IMG/VR virus record: IMGVR_UViG_3300007512_001664
Coordinates: 62,001-126,000 of that record
DNA from: a virus
Direction: 5' to 3' (one strand)
DNA length: 64,000 nt
Part shown: positions 14,158 to 22,590 of the stretch, in pieces
Position numbering within the stretch: the first letter of the stretch is position 1
Layout of the letters: each line of letters opens with the position of its first letter
Program-made: the position numbers and the translations under genes
Notes under the pieces: generated by a model
What the model was told of the DNA's origin: nothing
The model's database searches: none
The model's input: the letters and a program-made list of their open reading frames with translations, nothing else

Positions 14158-14943
14158 ATGTCTACAATAACAGCAGGATCTCTTTTTAACAGGGAACAAT
14201 TAGACAGAGAGATAGATAGAATAAAGTCCGATACTACACTTAGCCTTACAGATCCATCGGATTCGTTAAGTGAACTAGAACAACTTCGTGATGATGCAAT
14301 TAGCGTTCAACAAAAAGTAGAACAGGGGTTAGCAGCACCTATTGACGCTGATGATGCTGCACATCGCTTAGCTCTTCTTAAATTATCAGGAGATGTAATA
14401 GCAAATATTAACGCTGAGCTTGGTGGTCAATCACCAGTCCCGGCGAGCCCTACAACTGCAGATTCTCAATGGAGGGGTACTACTCAACCAGCCGGCGCAC
14501 GAGTTAGAGATCAAGGGTATGGAGCAGATGCTGCAGTTCAACGGAACTCTGTACGAACAGACCCTTCTAATCTAACTGAAGCTTATAAAGTTATTAAGAC
14601 TAAAGAAGATATAGCATCTGGTATGAACCATAATGCTGTTGAACTTGACGTTGAACCTGATGAGGAATTAATAAAAGCTTATTATGAGCTAGTTAACTCA
14701 ATGAACGACAGAATAGAAGATACGTATGAAGATCAAAAAGAACTAGACATTCAGACTGGTGAAAATACTCCTCCTATTAAAATTAAGGTGTTAGGTTATT
14801 GTAAATCACCTCAAGTAAAGGCTGCTAAAACTCAAGAAGACGCAACTAGTACAAGTGGAGCCCTTCCCCCCACTGATAACATTCCAGGATACTCTGAAAG
14901 CTATATGAAACACTCAACCGCTAATCCTAAGAGATTCGGATGA
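14158..14943 (+). CDS. Structural-like protein with internal LTE|A site
   Basis: 261 residues, acidic, mostly disordered/helical with Ala/Pro/Thr-rich linker (~90-130). RTDPSNLTEAYK near residue 137 contains D-P-S-x-L-T-E-A, shared with the 21475 product, and L-T-E|A fits the T4 prohead-protease rule (L/I-x-E). No family recognised. First gene of the putative internal-protein block, with its own TAAATA and a strong ribosome binding site, suggesting high late expression. Confidence 0.5.
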   Translation: MSTITAGSLFNREQLDREIDRIKSDTTLSLTDPSDSLSELEQLRDDAISVQQKVEQGLAAPIDADDAAHRLALLKLSGDVIANINAELGGQSPVPASPTTADSQWRGTTQPAGARVRDQGYGADAAVQRNSVRTDPSNLTEAYKVIKTKEDIASGMNHNAVELDVEPDEELIKAYYELVNSMNDRIEDTYEDQKELDIQTGENTPPIKIKVLGYCKSPQVKAAKTQEDATSTSGALPPTDNIPGYSESYMKHSTANPKRFG

Positions 14944-15998
14944 TGGAGTCGTTTACAAAAAGTCTTGATAAAATCTATTATAATTTAGATGAATGGGGAC
15001 CGGTGTATACTGAAGCTTTATATCGAGGAGCGGATCCTGAATTAGATGATAATTATAAGAGAGGGTCAAAGGTCGGTTGGTTAGCGGGTCTAGCAGCAGC
15101 AGCTCTTTATCTCGGATACCCTGAGGTAACTAAAAGATCACCACAAGAGAATAAAGTTCATGCCGTACAAATATATAATGATGCTTTAAACAGTAAGAAG
15201 GAAAGAGATGAACTCTACGAAACAGCAAAAGAAATTGCTGCTATAATCTTTCAATTCCCTGAAGAACAAAGAGATGAAGTTTTTAACAGTGTCGGTATAG
15301 TACCGACTACTCATCGCCATGGATGGAATAGATCAAATAGAGACGGTGCTTCTGCAGAAGCACATCTTCAATCATCAATTATAAAAATTTATAATCATTA
15401 TCTAACAACAAACTGGGCAAAAAACGAAAGTACTATGAATACATTTAAAACATTTGAAAAGGAAATATCCAACTGGATAACAGAGACTGACAGCAAATTT
15501 GATCAAGATATATTTAATATCTTATCTGACATGGAAGCTGAGCTTGAGACGGGTGAATATTCTCAAGAAGAGACTGTTGATACTGTCAGTGATCGACTTC
15601 AGTCGGAATTAGGTAAAGAGATATCTACTGAAGAAGGAGCTCGTATTGAACAAAAGGTTGAAGACTTTTATGATATGCTAGGTCTCGAGGCTATCCCAGC
15701 TGATAGGCGATCAAGAGATTATTTGCTTCAACAGACACCAGATCCAGCTGGGTCATCTAAATCCTGGACCACAGGAACCAATGTAGCACCCAAAGTAGAA
15801 GGGCAACCATGGGTACATAGTGATGATGATTTTATAGAGTTTTTAAGGTGGTTAGTTAAGAAAGAAAATGACGAAGGTGATCTTCAATTCAGCGCACAAA
15901 CTATTGTTGATGTAGTAGAAAGACCAGACAAATATCAACCAGAGTACACAGAGTTTTTAGATTGGAAGCAAAGAGTAGATAATGATCCGTACCTATAA
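14940..15998 (+). CDS. Putative virion-internal protein with membrane-like segment
   Basis: 352 residues. The leader MMESFTKSLDKIYYN is aromatic like the capsid-targeting type but lacks a clean E-A end until VYTEA (~27). Then KRGSKVGWLAGLAAAALYLG (~41-60) is a basic-plus-hydrophobic segment like a signal anchor. The rest is acidic and helical, and an internal STMNTFKTFEKEI near residue 162 looks like a second leader of the same type. Function unknown. ATGA overlap with the upstream gene and TAATG with the downstream one. Confidence 0.5.
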   Translation: MMESFTKSLDKIYYNLDEWGPVYTEALYRGADPELDDNYKRGSKVGWLAGLAAAALYLGYPEVTKRSPQENKVHAVQIYNDALNSKKERDELYETAKEIAAIIFQFPEEQRDEVFNSVGIVPTTHRHGWNRSNRDGASAEAHLQSSIIKIYNHYLTTNWAKNESTMNTFKTFEKEISNWITETDSKFDQDIFNILSDMEAELETGEYSQEETVDTVSDRLQSELGKEISTEEGARIEQKVEDFYDMLGLEAIPADRRSRDYLLQQTPDPAGSSKSWTTGTNVAPKVEGQPWVHSDDDFIEFLRWLVKKENDEGDLQFSAQTIVDVVERPDKYQPEYTEFLDWKQRVDNDPYL

Positions 15999-16153
15999 TG
16001 TCAGATGAAAAAGACAACGAGGTTGACTATCATGAATTATACAGACACACTAAACGCAAACTTCTCAGACGGGATTATGTTCTATTTACCCTCGCCTCAA
16101 TTTTGATAATTACTATATTTTTTATATACATGTCACACATATCATCTAACTAA
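15998..16153 (+). CDS. Small single-TM protein
   Basis: 51 residues: charged N-terminus (MSDEKDNEVDYHELYRH), R-R-D then a TM helix (YVLFTLASILIITIFFIYM). Starts in the stop of the preceding gene (TAATG). Type II topology likely. Function unknown. Confidence 0.55.
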   Translation: MSDEKDNEVDYHELYRHTKRKLLRRDYVLFTLASILIITIFFIYMSHISSN

Positions 16154-16165
16154 ACCTACGTAAAG

Positions 16166-17047
16166 ATGAAAATTGATATAATTTATACTTATTATAATGG
16201 TGACAAGCTACTTGAAAGGTATATCGATCATTGGAATAATAATTTCAATAATGTTAAACATAAAATTAATTTTGTTATAGTAGACGATCATAGTATTGAT
16301 TCATATAAAGCTATAAACACAATAGAAAAAAAAGATATAAATTATAATTTACAATTATATTATGTAGAGGATGATATTTTATGGAACGAGATGGGCGCTC
16401 GTAATTTAGGTGGAAGTCAAACAACGTCAGATATCTTGTTATTTTTAGACTGGGATCATTTGATAACAGAAAATTTAATAAATGAAATCTTTACATGGAC
16501 TTTTAATAATCAAAGTCTTTATCTTTTTTATAAAGCGATGCTTCCGCCCCATCATCCCTTATGGGACGAGGATCCTATAACATTTAGAAAAGTAAAATTA
16601 AATGGTGCAAGCGAGGGTACGCAACACCCGCTTGTTGGTTGTGATTACGATGAATGGTTACAAAAAACAGTCGTTCAACTGAGAGAAAAAAAATCTAAAT
16701 TAAAGTCATTGGATCCTTCTGCTTTTTGTTTATCGAGAGAGTTATGGCATAAGGTAGGAGGGTTTGATGAAGATTTTGCTGGAGGATATGGAGAGTATGA
16801 TCGAACGTTCCGAAAAAATCTCTATAATTATAAAGCAAAAGAAATTACGATGAATAAAACTCCTCTTATCATACTTAAACAAGGTAGAACACGACGTGTT
16901 TTAAGAGCATCGATGGTCGAACGAAATGTTAAAGGTAATAATTACAAGAGAAATAGACAGCTTTATAAGAAAAAAGCTCATAGCTTTTATACTCCGAGCT
17001 CACCAATACGTTTTAAATATACTAAACAATATGAACATTTTATCTAA
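16166..17047 (+). CDS. Family 2-like glycosyltransferase
   Basis: 293 residues, GT-A fold. FVIVDDHSID (nucleotide binding), L-F-L-D-W-D-H (the DxD metal site) and the acceptor-side GGFDEDFAGGYGEYD, which parallels the galactosyltransferase C-terminal 'GGFDE-x-f-x-GyG-E-D'. It transfers a sugar from a nucleotide-sugar donor; in a phage the targets would be host surface glycans, phage DNA or a virion protein. The C-terminus is basic. No partner sugar-synthesis gene is adjacent. Confidence 0.8.
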   Translation: MKIDIIYTYYNGDKLLERYIDHWNNNFNNVKHKINFVIVDDHSIDSYKAINTIEKKDINYNLQLYYVEDDILWNEMGARNLGGSQTTSDILLFLDWDHLITENLINEIFTWTFNNQSLYLFYKAMLPPHHPLWDEDPITFRKVKLNGASEGTQHPLVGCDYDEWLQKTVVQLREKKSKLKSLDPSAFCLSRELWHKVGGFDEDFAGGYGEYDRTFRKNLYNYKAKEITMNKTPLIILKQGRTRRVLRASMVERNVKGNNYKRNRQLYKKKAHSFYTPSSPIRFKYTKQYEHFI

Positions 17048-17063
17048 ATATATATAGCATGAT

Positions 17064-18383
17064 ATGAGCTTCGAACCATTCATACAAAATAGAAGAGGAT
17101 TCTTATCTACATTAGCTAAAGGTATAGGAGTACTTGCTAGTCCAGATGCAGTAACAAATGTAGCTAAAGCAGCAGGAAGATCTACACCTAACCAACCTCT
17201 TAAAGCAGGTCTCGGTCATGTATATAGAGCACTCTTAAAAACTACTGGAGACTATCATGAGTATTCGCCGGGATTCAGTATTAAGCAAAGAGAGCATATA
17301 ACTCAGATAGCTATGGCCGCTCTACATAAAGTAGAAAAAGAGGATTGGTCAGATGAAGTTGTAGGCTTTAAGGATATGGTAGGTCACTTTCAATATTATT
17401 TTGATGAAGGAGAATCATTTGAAGATGCGTACACTGCGTTTGAAGATGATAATATGTTTGATATATATGATCTCGTAAAGAAATACGCATATGATTTAAG
17501 AACTGTCGGTTCAGTTGACACAAAAGATCTAACAGATCGTATGGTAAGAGAAATTTCAGATGGAAATGGGTTCGATGATTTTTGGGATACGCTGGCGATG
17601 AAACATGGTCCTAGAGAGCCCGGTGAACAAAGACCAGACGATAGAGATTATTTAGATAAAGATTACGCACAGGGCCCTCATATGAATAGCGCGCAAGTAA
17701 GCTTTAAAGATTTCCACAACCTTAACGAAGCATTCGATAAACCTTATTCATTTAATGTAGATAGCAGCGAGTACCCTCTAACAGTCTATAACTTTACAGT
17801 AGACGACGTCGACGATCCATATACCGTACAAGCCGTATTCGATCCAGTAGATACATTAGATCAATTTATAGAACCAGAGAGAGATAGCGCTGGTATCGCA
17901 AAGCAAGACCACCGCCAAGCGGTTAAACAGGCTGATCGATACATAGCATTTAAGTATCCCAGCGCTATTAAACCAGAATACGCTAAAGTTATTGAATATG
18001 GATTTTCAGATAAAGGATCTGGATCAATCGAGAAAACCGGGAAAGGCGGCCATAGTGCTACTCGTGTCATTGGTACTGTCATACAAATAGCTCAGCATTA
18101 TATGATTACCAGAGAGCCCAAAGTCTTACTCTTTACTGGCGCTAAAGATGAGAATAGAGGCCCTATCTATACTAAACTAACTCACTTGGCATTCAGATCT
18201 CTTAAAGATGGTGCACTGTCTGGTTATAACTACTTCATAGATGACCACCTTAAGGGAGATGTAAGATTTTGGATCTATAAAGAAAAGGATATACCTTACC
18301 TCGGTGACGAGAACTTCCAGGAATTCTTAACTAATGATCGATGGCATCAGCAAAACCCTGGCCTTGATAATGTATACGCATAA
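17064..18383 (+). CDS. Two-part putative injected protein with twin-arginine-like N-terminus
   Basis: 439 residues. Residues 1-9 (MSFEPFIQN) resemble the aromatic leader, and R10-R11-G-F-L-S-T-L-A-K-G-I-G-V-L-A follows the Tat pattern RR-x-F-L plus a hydrophobic core. Residues ~40-205 are acidic and unrecognised. At ~213-225 V-S-F-K-D-F-H-N-L-N-E-A-F restarts a T4-type capsid-targeting leader, and from there to the end is a separate globular domain (GHSATRVIGTVIQIAQ, then LLFTGAKDENRGPIYTKL) that looks like a stand-alone phage protein. The gene therefore appears to be a fusion of two leader-bearing proteins. Enzymatic role unknown. Confidence 0.6.
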   Translation: MSFEPFIQNRRGFLSTLAKGIGVLASPDAVTNVAKAAGRSTPNQPLKAGLGHVYRALLKTTGDYHEYSPGFSIKQREHITQIAMAALHKVEKEDWSDEVVGFKDMVGHFQYYFDEGESFEDAYTAFEDDNMFDIYDLVKKYAYDLRTVGSVDTKDLTDRMVREISDGNGFDDFWDTLAMKHGPREPGEQRPDDRDYLDKDYAQGPHMNSAQVSFKDFHNLNEAFDKPYSFNVDSSEYPLTVYNFTVDDVDDPYTVQAVFDPVDTLDQFIEPERDSAGIAKQDHRQAVKQADRYIAFKYPSAIKPEYAKVIEYGFSDKGSGSIEKTGKGGHSATRVIGTVIQIAQHYMITREPKVLLFTGAKDENRGPIYTKLTHLAFRSLKDGALSGYNYFIDDHLKGDVRFWIYKEKDIPYLGDENFQEFLTNDRWHQQNPGLDNVYA

Positions 18384-18968
18384 ATGATACCTTTTAAACA
18401 GTATATTGCTGAGGCAAATCCTAAGTCTCTCATAGTTGTTGATGTTCAACCAGTCTATACTCATCTGATGCAAGATGAAGTAACTGCGATAACAGAGTTC
18501 ATAAACACAAAAGCTGAGAGAGTGCTAGCATATTTTAACGGTGAAGATGCTGGTGAGAGAGATACTTTAGAAGATGTTAAGCAGTGGTACCTTGATAATG
18601 GACTAGAGGAAGAGAGCTTAGCTAAGATAAACTTCCAAGAGAAAACATATGCATACCTTAGAGGGTGGATGGACGATGTGGAGGAGAGGGATATTATAAA
18701 GGTAGTCAGATATATGGTGACTAATAGAATACAACAGTCTGACCAGATAGGTAATAGTGCTATAGTTGAATTATTAGGAATAGATGTAGCTAGGGAAGTT
18801 GATGATATTGATCCTATATACATTCCTGATATTGATCTTTCATTAATTAAACAGTATAACAAATCGTATATTGGTGGTGGAGGGCGCCATGAATGTTTAA
18901 AAGAAATTACTCTTATGATGAATGCATTCAATATTAAATACAAATTAATCAACAATTTCATATATTAA
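18384..18968 (+). CDS. Isochorismatase-like protein with capsid-targeting-like leader
   Basis: 194 residues. The leader MIPFKQYIAEA closely matches the T4 internal-protein leader, with the protease site I-A-E|A. SLIVVDVQPVY then gives the family's first catalytic Asp (V-D-x-Q), and the C-terminal G-G-G-G-R-H-E-C-L-K-E-I places a Cys where isochorismatase-like hydrolases carry the nucleophile. The family hydrolyses small amides or vinyl ethers, but many phage members have no known substrate. Translated directly after the 17064 gene. Confidence 0.65.
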   Translation: MIPFKQYIAEANPKSLIVVDVQPVYTHLMQDEVTAITEFINTKAERVLAYFNGEDAGERDTLEDVKQWYLDNGLEEESLAKINFQEKTYAYLRGWMDDVEERDIIKVVRYMVTNRIQQSDQIGNSAIVELLGIDVAREVDDIDPIYIPDIDLSLIKQYNKSYIGGGGRHECLKEITLMMNAFNIKYKLINNFIY

Positions 18969-19163
18969 ATGATCCAAGTAAGCTTACGTAAAGATGAGTC
19001 TATCGATAAAGCTCTTAAGAAGCTTAAAAAGAAATTAGATAGAGACAATATACTCAAAGAATGTCGAGATAGACGATATTTCGAAAAACCGTCAGCAAAA
19101 AAGAGACGTAAATTGAAAGAAGCTAAGTTCAAAGCTATGTTAGACGCACGTGATTTTGACTAA
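18969..19163 (+). CDS. rpsU: Ribosomal protein bS21
   Basis: 64 residues matching bS21 end to end: VSLRKDESIDKALKKLKKKL, then ILKECRDRRYFEKPS (the family's 'E-x-R-R-r-x-f-E-K-P' signature) and a basic C-terminal helix (AKKRRKLKEAKFKA). bS21 joins the 30S platform next to bS18/bS6 and the anti-Shine-Dalgarno end of 16S rRNA and affects initiation. Phage copies are known and are thought to compete with the host protein. The gene lies directly after the isochorismatase-like gene; its TAA is part of the next gene's TAAATA. Confidence 0.93.
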   Translation: MIQVSLRKDESIDKALKKLKKKLDRDNILKECRDRRYFEKPSAKKRRKLKEAKFKAMLDARDFD

Positions 19164-19166
19164 ATA
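19161..19166 (+). promoter_or_regulatory. Late-type promoter element (TAAATA)
   Basis: 5 nt before the GTG start at 19172; overlaps the bS21 stop codon. Confidence 0.6.
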
Positions 19167-19171
19167 CTTAT

Positions 19172-19768
19172 GTGAAGTCATTTATCGATTTTATTAACGA
19201 GGCAGGAAAGTTTCCTACAGTTACATTAACTCAACCGTATTCGCAATCGCGTCCCGGAGCAGGAAAGCGGTTCCGTAATAAGAAAGACCCCAAAAGAGCC
19301 AATCAACAACAAGCTCTAAGAGATCAAGGCTATCGCTGGGATAAAGAAAAGAAAAAATGGGTTAAAGGCACTGTTCCTGTCAGTGCATCAACCGTGGAGT
19401 CTAAACAAGCCAAGTACATTGAAGAAGCCAAAAGAGGTCGTGAGAGTTATGAGACACGTAACCCAGATTTTGTTGATGCTTTATTAGATATTTTTTCTGC
19501 CCTCCAAGATCGAAACATAGAAAAAGGAATGACGTTAAATCGTTTTACAAATCAAGACGTTATTAAACTAATCGATGATCATGAAGTTTATGGTATTAAT
19601 GGCACTAATCCATGGCCTTCACAACATAAGGAGCGTTATATATCTAATCTTCGTCGTCTACTTGGAGTTGAAACACCCGGAAGAAAGCAAAGAAAAGATA
19701 CAGGAAAAGAGCAGGGTACTCATGATACAGGTGATGAATGGTCAGATTGGCTTAAACCGGAAGCATGA
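19172..19768 (+). CDS. Putative virion-internal protein with capsid-targeting leader
   Basis: 198 residues, GTG start fixed by the TAAATA 5 nt upstream. MKSFIDFINEAGKF is the clearest T4-like leader in the window, with the I-N-E|A protease site. Then a basic Gln/Lys/Arg region includes LRDQGYRWDKEKKKWVK, a short W-containing motif found in phage proteins, and an all-helical second half follows. The mature protein is strongly basic, fitting co-packaging with DNA. ATGA overlap with the next gene. Confidence 0.6.
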   Translation: MKSFIDFINEAGKFPTVTLTQPYSQSRPGAGKRFRNKKDPKRANQQQALRDQGYRWDKEKKKWVKGTVPVSASTVESKQAKYIEEAKRGRESYETRNPDFVDALLDIFSALQDRNIEKGMTLNRFTNQDVIKLIDDHEVYGINGTNPWPSQHKERYISNLRRLLGVETPGRKQRKDTGKEQGTHDTGDEWSDWLKPEA

Positions 19769-21141
19769 GAGATACAGAAGCACAACTAATTTTTGAGACT
19801 TACGTAGAAGCAAAGGATGTAAGTCGACGAGATTTCTTTAAGCTATTAGGTAGAGGTGCTGCAACAGTCGCGACAGTTCCTTGGACTAAACTACTATCAG
19901 CTCCTAAGTTAGCTGCAGCAGTCACAGCACCATTTAAGATTGGTGCAGGTACTATACTTAATCCTCAGGCTCTGCATTGGTACTACGTTCGTAAGTTTGT
20001 TAACAAAGCAGAGGAAAGCGGTCTCACTCCAGTAGATGTAACAGATGAAAGGCATTACGAGGACCCAGTCGACGAGATATCTTTTGAAGCATTTGAGTGG
20101 GTTTCCAAGAATGTAATTAATATGTATGTTGATGATCGAGATCATGCTGTAGATAGAGAAGGAGACACGATAGCACCCACTATGGCTGAGTTGATCAATG
20201 ATCACGGATGGGATGAAGAGCATTTTATAGATGATCCTAATTTTCCGGAATGGGCGAAACCTCTTCTCACTAAAGATGAAGAAGATATGACTGATGAAGA
20301 GGAAGAAAAATATCAGAACTTAATGAATTCAAAGTGGTTTGATAAGCAGATGGTGATTAACTGGGATGGTGAGCAGGGCCATGGAGCTGATGAAGAGGTA
20401 GAAGAAATGCTAAGAAATTGGACTGGGTGGCATCACAAGTCGCCAGGGTCAGGTGATGTCGGGGGCCCCCTTCATGGTGATGAACTTATTACTACTGTCT
20501 TTGATTACATTGTAGATCTCAATCGCAAACGTAATGATGAGGGAAAGTTTATGGACATTAATGAGATAATGAAGATGGACTTTAAACAAGAGTTCTTACC
20601 TGGTGTTGTAAAGTATGCGAGAGAGCTGGCTGTAGCTCGATCAACTCGGTTGACAGGAAACCAACAGAGACAAGCAGGGCAAGATTTTCAAAAAGCTAAA
20701 GACGAGCTACAAAAAGACTACCTACCTAAAAGACCAGGCCAACCAGCTGAGTGGGATGATGTACATCCGGATGTTGAATGGTGGCACGAAGGTGATTTTA
20801 AATGGTGGGAGCGTCGGTTTGATGATGATGTTATTAATAGTGATAAGATCGAACAATATAAGGTTTTTGCTGATAAAATAATACAGAATCCTTTCGAAGA
20901 CGGCTTACTGTGGCCAACCACTGGGGAACCAGCTTATAGCCCTGAAGAAAGCAAAGCGATAATTAAAAAACTTAAACAAGAAGCACATGATTGGTTGAAA
21001 TGGTATGAGATGACAAAGGATAGTAGAAAGCCTAATCAAGCACATATCAAACATCCATATGGAGTAGGTAGACCTCAGAGCGGTTTACAAACAGCTAGTA
21101 CTAAGCCTACATTTAAACAGTTCTTTTTAATAAATAATTAA
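19765..21141 (+). CDS. Putative injected protein: AQLI leader plus Tat-type signal
   Basis: 458 residues. The type-B leader M-R-D-T-E-A-Q-L-I-F-E-T has a candidate cleavage site I-F-E|T. V-S-R-R-D-F-F-K-L-L-G-R-G-A-A-T-V-A follows at ~24-41: an exact Tat consensus S-R-R-x-F-[FL]-K with hydrophobic core, then SAPKLAAAVTA as a possible signal-peptidase site. The rest (~60-430) is acidic and Trp-rich (W-W-H-E-G-D-F-K-W-W-E), unrecognised. The last residues PTFKQFFLINN resemble the aromatic leader. No enzyme family visible. Confidence 0.6.
   Translation: MRDTEAQLIFETYVEAKDVSRRDFFKLLGRGAATVATVPWTKLLSAPKLAAAVTAPFKIGAGTILNPQALHWYYVRKFVNKAEESGLTPVDVTDERHYEDPVDEISFEAFEWVSKNVINMYVDDRDHAVDREGDTIAPTMAELINDHGWDEEHFIDDPNFPEWAKPLLTKDEEDMTDEEEEKYQNLMNSKWFDKQMVINWDGEQGHGADEEVEEMLRNWTGWHHKSPGSGDVGGPLHGDELITTVFDYIVDLNRKRNDEGKFMDINEIMKMDFKQEFLPGVVKYARELAVARSTRLTGNQQRQAGQDFQKAKDELQKDYLPKRPGQPAEWDDVHPDVEWWHEGDFKWWERRFDDDVINSDKIEQYKVFADKIIQNPFEDGLLWPTTGEPAYSPEESKAIIKKLKQEAHDWLKWYEMTKDSRKPNQAHIKHPYGVGRPQSGLQTASTKPTFKQFFLINN
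21131..21136 (+). promoter_or_regulatory. Late-type promoter element (TAAATA)
   Basis: 6 nt before ATG 21143. Confidence 0.55.
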
Positions 21142-21142
21142 G

Positions 21143-21466
21143 ATGAACGAACTTAGCAATGCAGTAACACCAACGTTTAATAAGGTAATTAAGCGTTTAT
21201 CTGAAGTAGAAGATGGTGATGCTTTATCAATAGCTAATGGTCATGTAAAAAATACCCCCAGTCTTGAGGGAACGCCTACAGTATATACACTTGATCCAGC
21301 AGATGGTAATTCTGGTATAGTACAATATTCAATGAAAAGAGAATCTGGCGGTGGATCAATGGTAGTAATTGTTAGAGAGGGTCAAGTTATCTGGTCTGGA
21401 ATTTCTATTGAAAGAGTAAGCAACATTGCAAATGCAGCGTTAATGAGCCCGGGAATAGGTAAATAA
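21143..21466 (+). CDS. Hypothetical protein
   Basis: 107 residues, no leader. C-terminal strands (SGIVQYSMKRESGGGSMVVIV, QVIWSGISIERV) suggest a small beta-rich fold. Ends in GIGK followed by TAA that belongs to the next TAAATA. Sits between two leader proteins and might be a partner of one. Confidence 0.5.
   Translation: MNELSNAVTPTFNKVIKRLSEVEDGDALSIANGHVKNTPSLEGTPTVYTLDPADGNSGIVQYSMKRESGGGSMVVIVREGQVIWSGISIERVSNIANAALMSPGIGK
21460..21465 (+). promoter_or_regulatory. Late-type promoter element (TAAATA)
   Basis: 9 nt before ATG 21475. Confidence 0.5.
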
Positions 21467-21474
21467 TTAGAACA

Positions 21475-22269
21475 ATGAAGTATGATACAGAAGCACAATT
21501 AATTTGGGAAGCCGCGCAAAAGAAGAGGTCACCTGTTGAAGAAGGTAAACCACACAATTGCGCTACACACGTAGAGCATTCTAAGTGGGGTAAAGGTGAA
21601 TGTATTTCAGAGAGCCATGCTGAACCAGATGAAAATGGTAATGTAGCCTGGTATAATGTTGTATTTGAACACGGCACTGAGACAGTCAATACTGCTGATG
21701 TTAAAGTGCTTAAATCTAGTCATCATATGCACGCTAGTCATAATCCTATTAAAATTAGTAAAAATCGAGGTGAATATGCTTTGCGAATGAGAGCTGATGG
21801 ATGGCAACGTTGTCCGCATAATTGTATTCCAGATGATGGTAATCCTCCTACATATCGACATGTCGATGGTGTGCCTTGTCCAGAGTGTGAAGGAAAAGGA
21901 TATGTTACTTCAGACCATATAAAATCTACCGATAGGCCAGTGCAAGTGCCACCAAACCCCAAAACCGATGAGTTCGGTCGAGCTAAAGGTGATATTGGCC
22001 ATATGTATGCTTCTACTAAATCAGATCCAAGTAAATTAACAGAAGCAAGCCCAGATGATAATTTTGCCGCTAGCCAGTCAATGATATCAGCAATATATAA
22101 AGAAATTGATGAGTATATGACTCGAGCAGGAGCCGAGGATTTAAAAGATAACGTACTTGCTATTGTTAAGCAATATTTGGAGGGGCCGATAATATCGACT
22201 CCACCTAGCAGTAGCGATTACAGTGGCAAGGCAATTGCAAATCCTTATACACCTTACCCGACAGGATAA
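21475..22269 (+). CDS. AQLI-leader protein with Tudor/SH3-like and zinc-knuckle segments
   Basis: 264 residues. Leader M-K-Y-D-T-E-A-Q-L-I-W-E-A with I-W-E|A. Residues ~33-80 (H-S-K-W-G-K-G-E-C ... W-Y-N-V-V-F-E-H-G) follow the pattern of the SH3/Tudor-like end of UvrD/PcrA helicases. RCPHNC ... CPECEGKGYV is a four-Cys knuckle like those of DnaJ. SDPSKLTEAS at ~178 is a second candidate protease site. The C-terminus (KEIDEYMT...EDLK.NVLAIVKQYL) is shared with the 22860 product. A modular protein of unknown role. Confidence 0.6.
   Translation: MKYDTEAQLIWEAAQKKRSPVEEGKPHNCATHVEHSKWGKGECISESHAEPDENGNVAWYNVVFEHGTETVNTADVKVLKSSHHMHASHNPIKISKNRGEYALRMRADGWQRCPHNCIPDDGNPPTYRHVDGVPCPECEGKGYVTSDHIKSTDRPVQVPPNPKTDEFGRAKGDIGHMYASTKSDPSKLTEASPDDNFAASQSMISAIYKEIDEYMTRAGAEDLKDNVLAIVKQYLEGPIISTPPSSSDYSGKAIANPYTPYPTG
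22099..22179 (+). repeat. Duplicated KEIDEYM module, copy 1
   Basis: Encodes KEIDEYMT ... EDLK.NVLAI.KQYL; closely similar DNA at 22965-23057. Confidence 0.75.
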
Positions 22270-22274
22270 TAGCC

Positions 22275-22589
22275 ATGAAAGATAAAGACGCACAACTAAT
22301 GATGGAAGCCTTACAAAAGCAAAAAGTAAATGAAGCTGACTATTATGAAGATGACAATAGTACTGACACATATTTACAGTGGAAACTCGCAGAAGACAGA
22401 TGGCATGAAAAATTAGCTGACTTAGAACCTCTTGATGAGCTTGCAGCGCGCTATGGTGGTGAAGATATTAATCCAGCTGGTGGTAACATAAAGGGTGGTA
22501 ATATCATTGATTGGCTAGCTAAACAGATCAACCAACCAGGTTCGGACTTTGTTGGTTATTTTGAGCAGCAACTTATGAAAGAGCAATAG
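22275..22589 (+). CDS. Small AQLM-leader protein
   Basis: 104 residues: leader M-K-D-K-D-A-Q-L-M-M-E-A-L-Q-K-Q-K-V-N-E, then an acidic region. The second half (DELAARYGGEDINPAGG, NIIDWLAKQIN) is helical. No known family. The first 45 nt are nearly identical to the starts of the 22591, 22860, 23354 and 23786 genes. One-nt spacing to the next gene. Confidence 0.6.
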   Translation: MKDKDAQLMMEALQKQKVNEADYYEDDNSTDTYLQWKLAEDRWHEKLADLEPLDELAARYGGEDINPAGGNIKGGNIIDWLAKQINQPGSDFVGYFEQQLMKEQ

Positions 22590-22590
22590 T

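Noticed and set aside
18461-18961. 166-codon open frame on the minus strand
   Set aside because: Antisense to the clearly recognisable isochorismatase-like gene.
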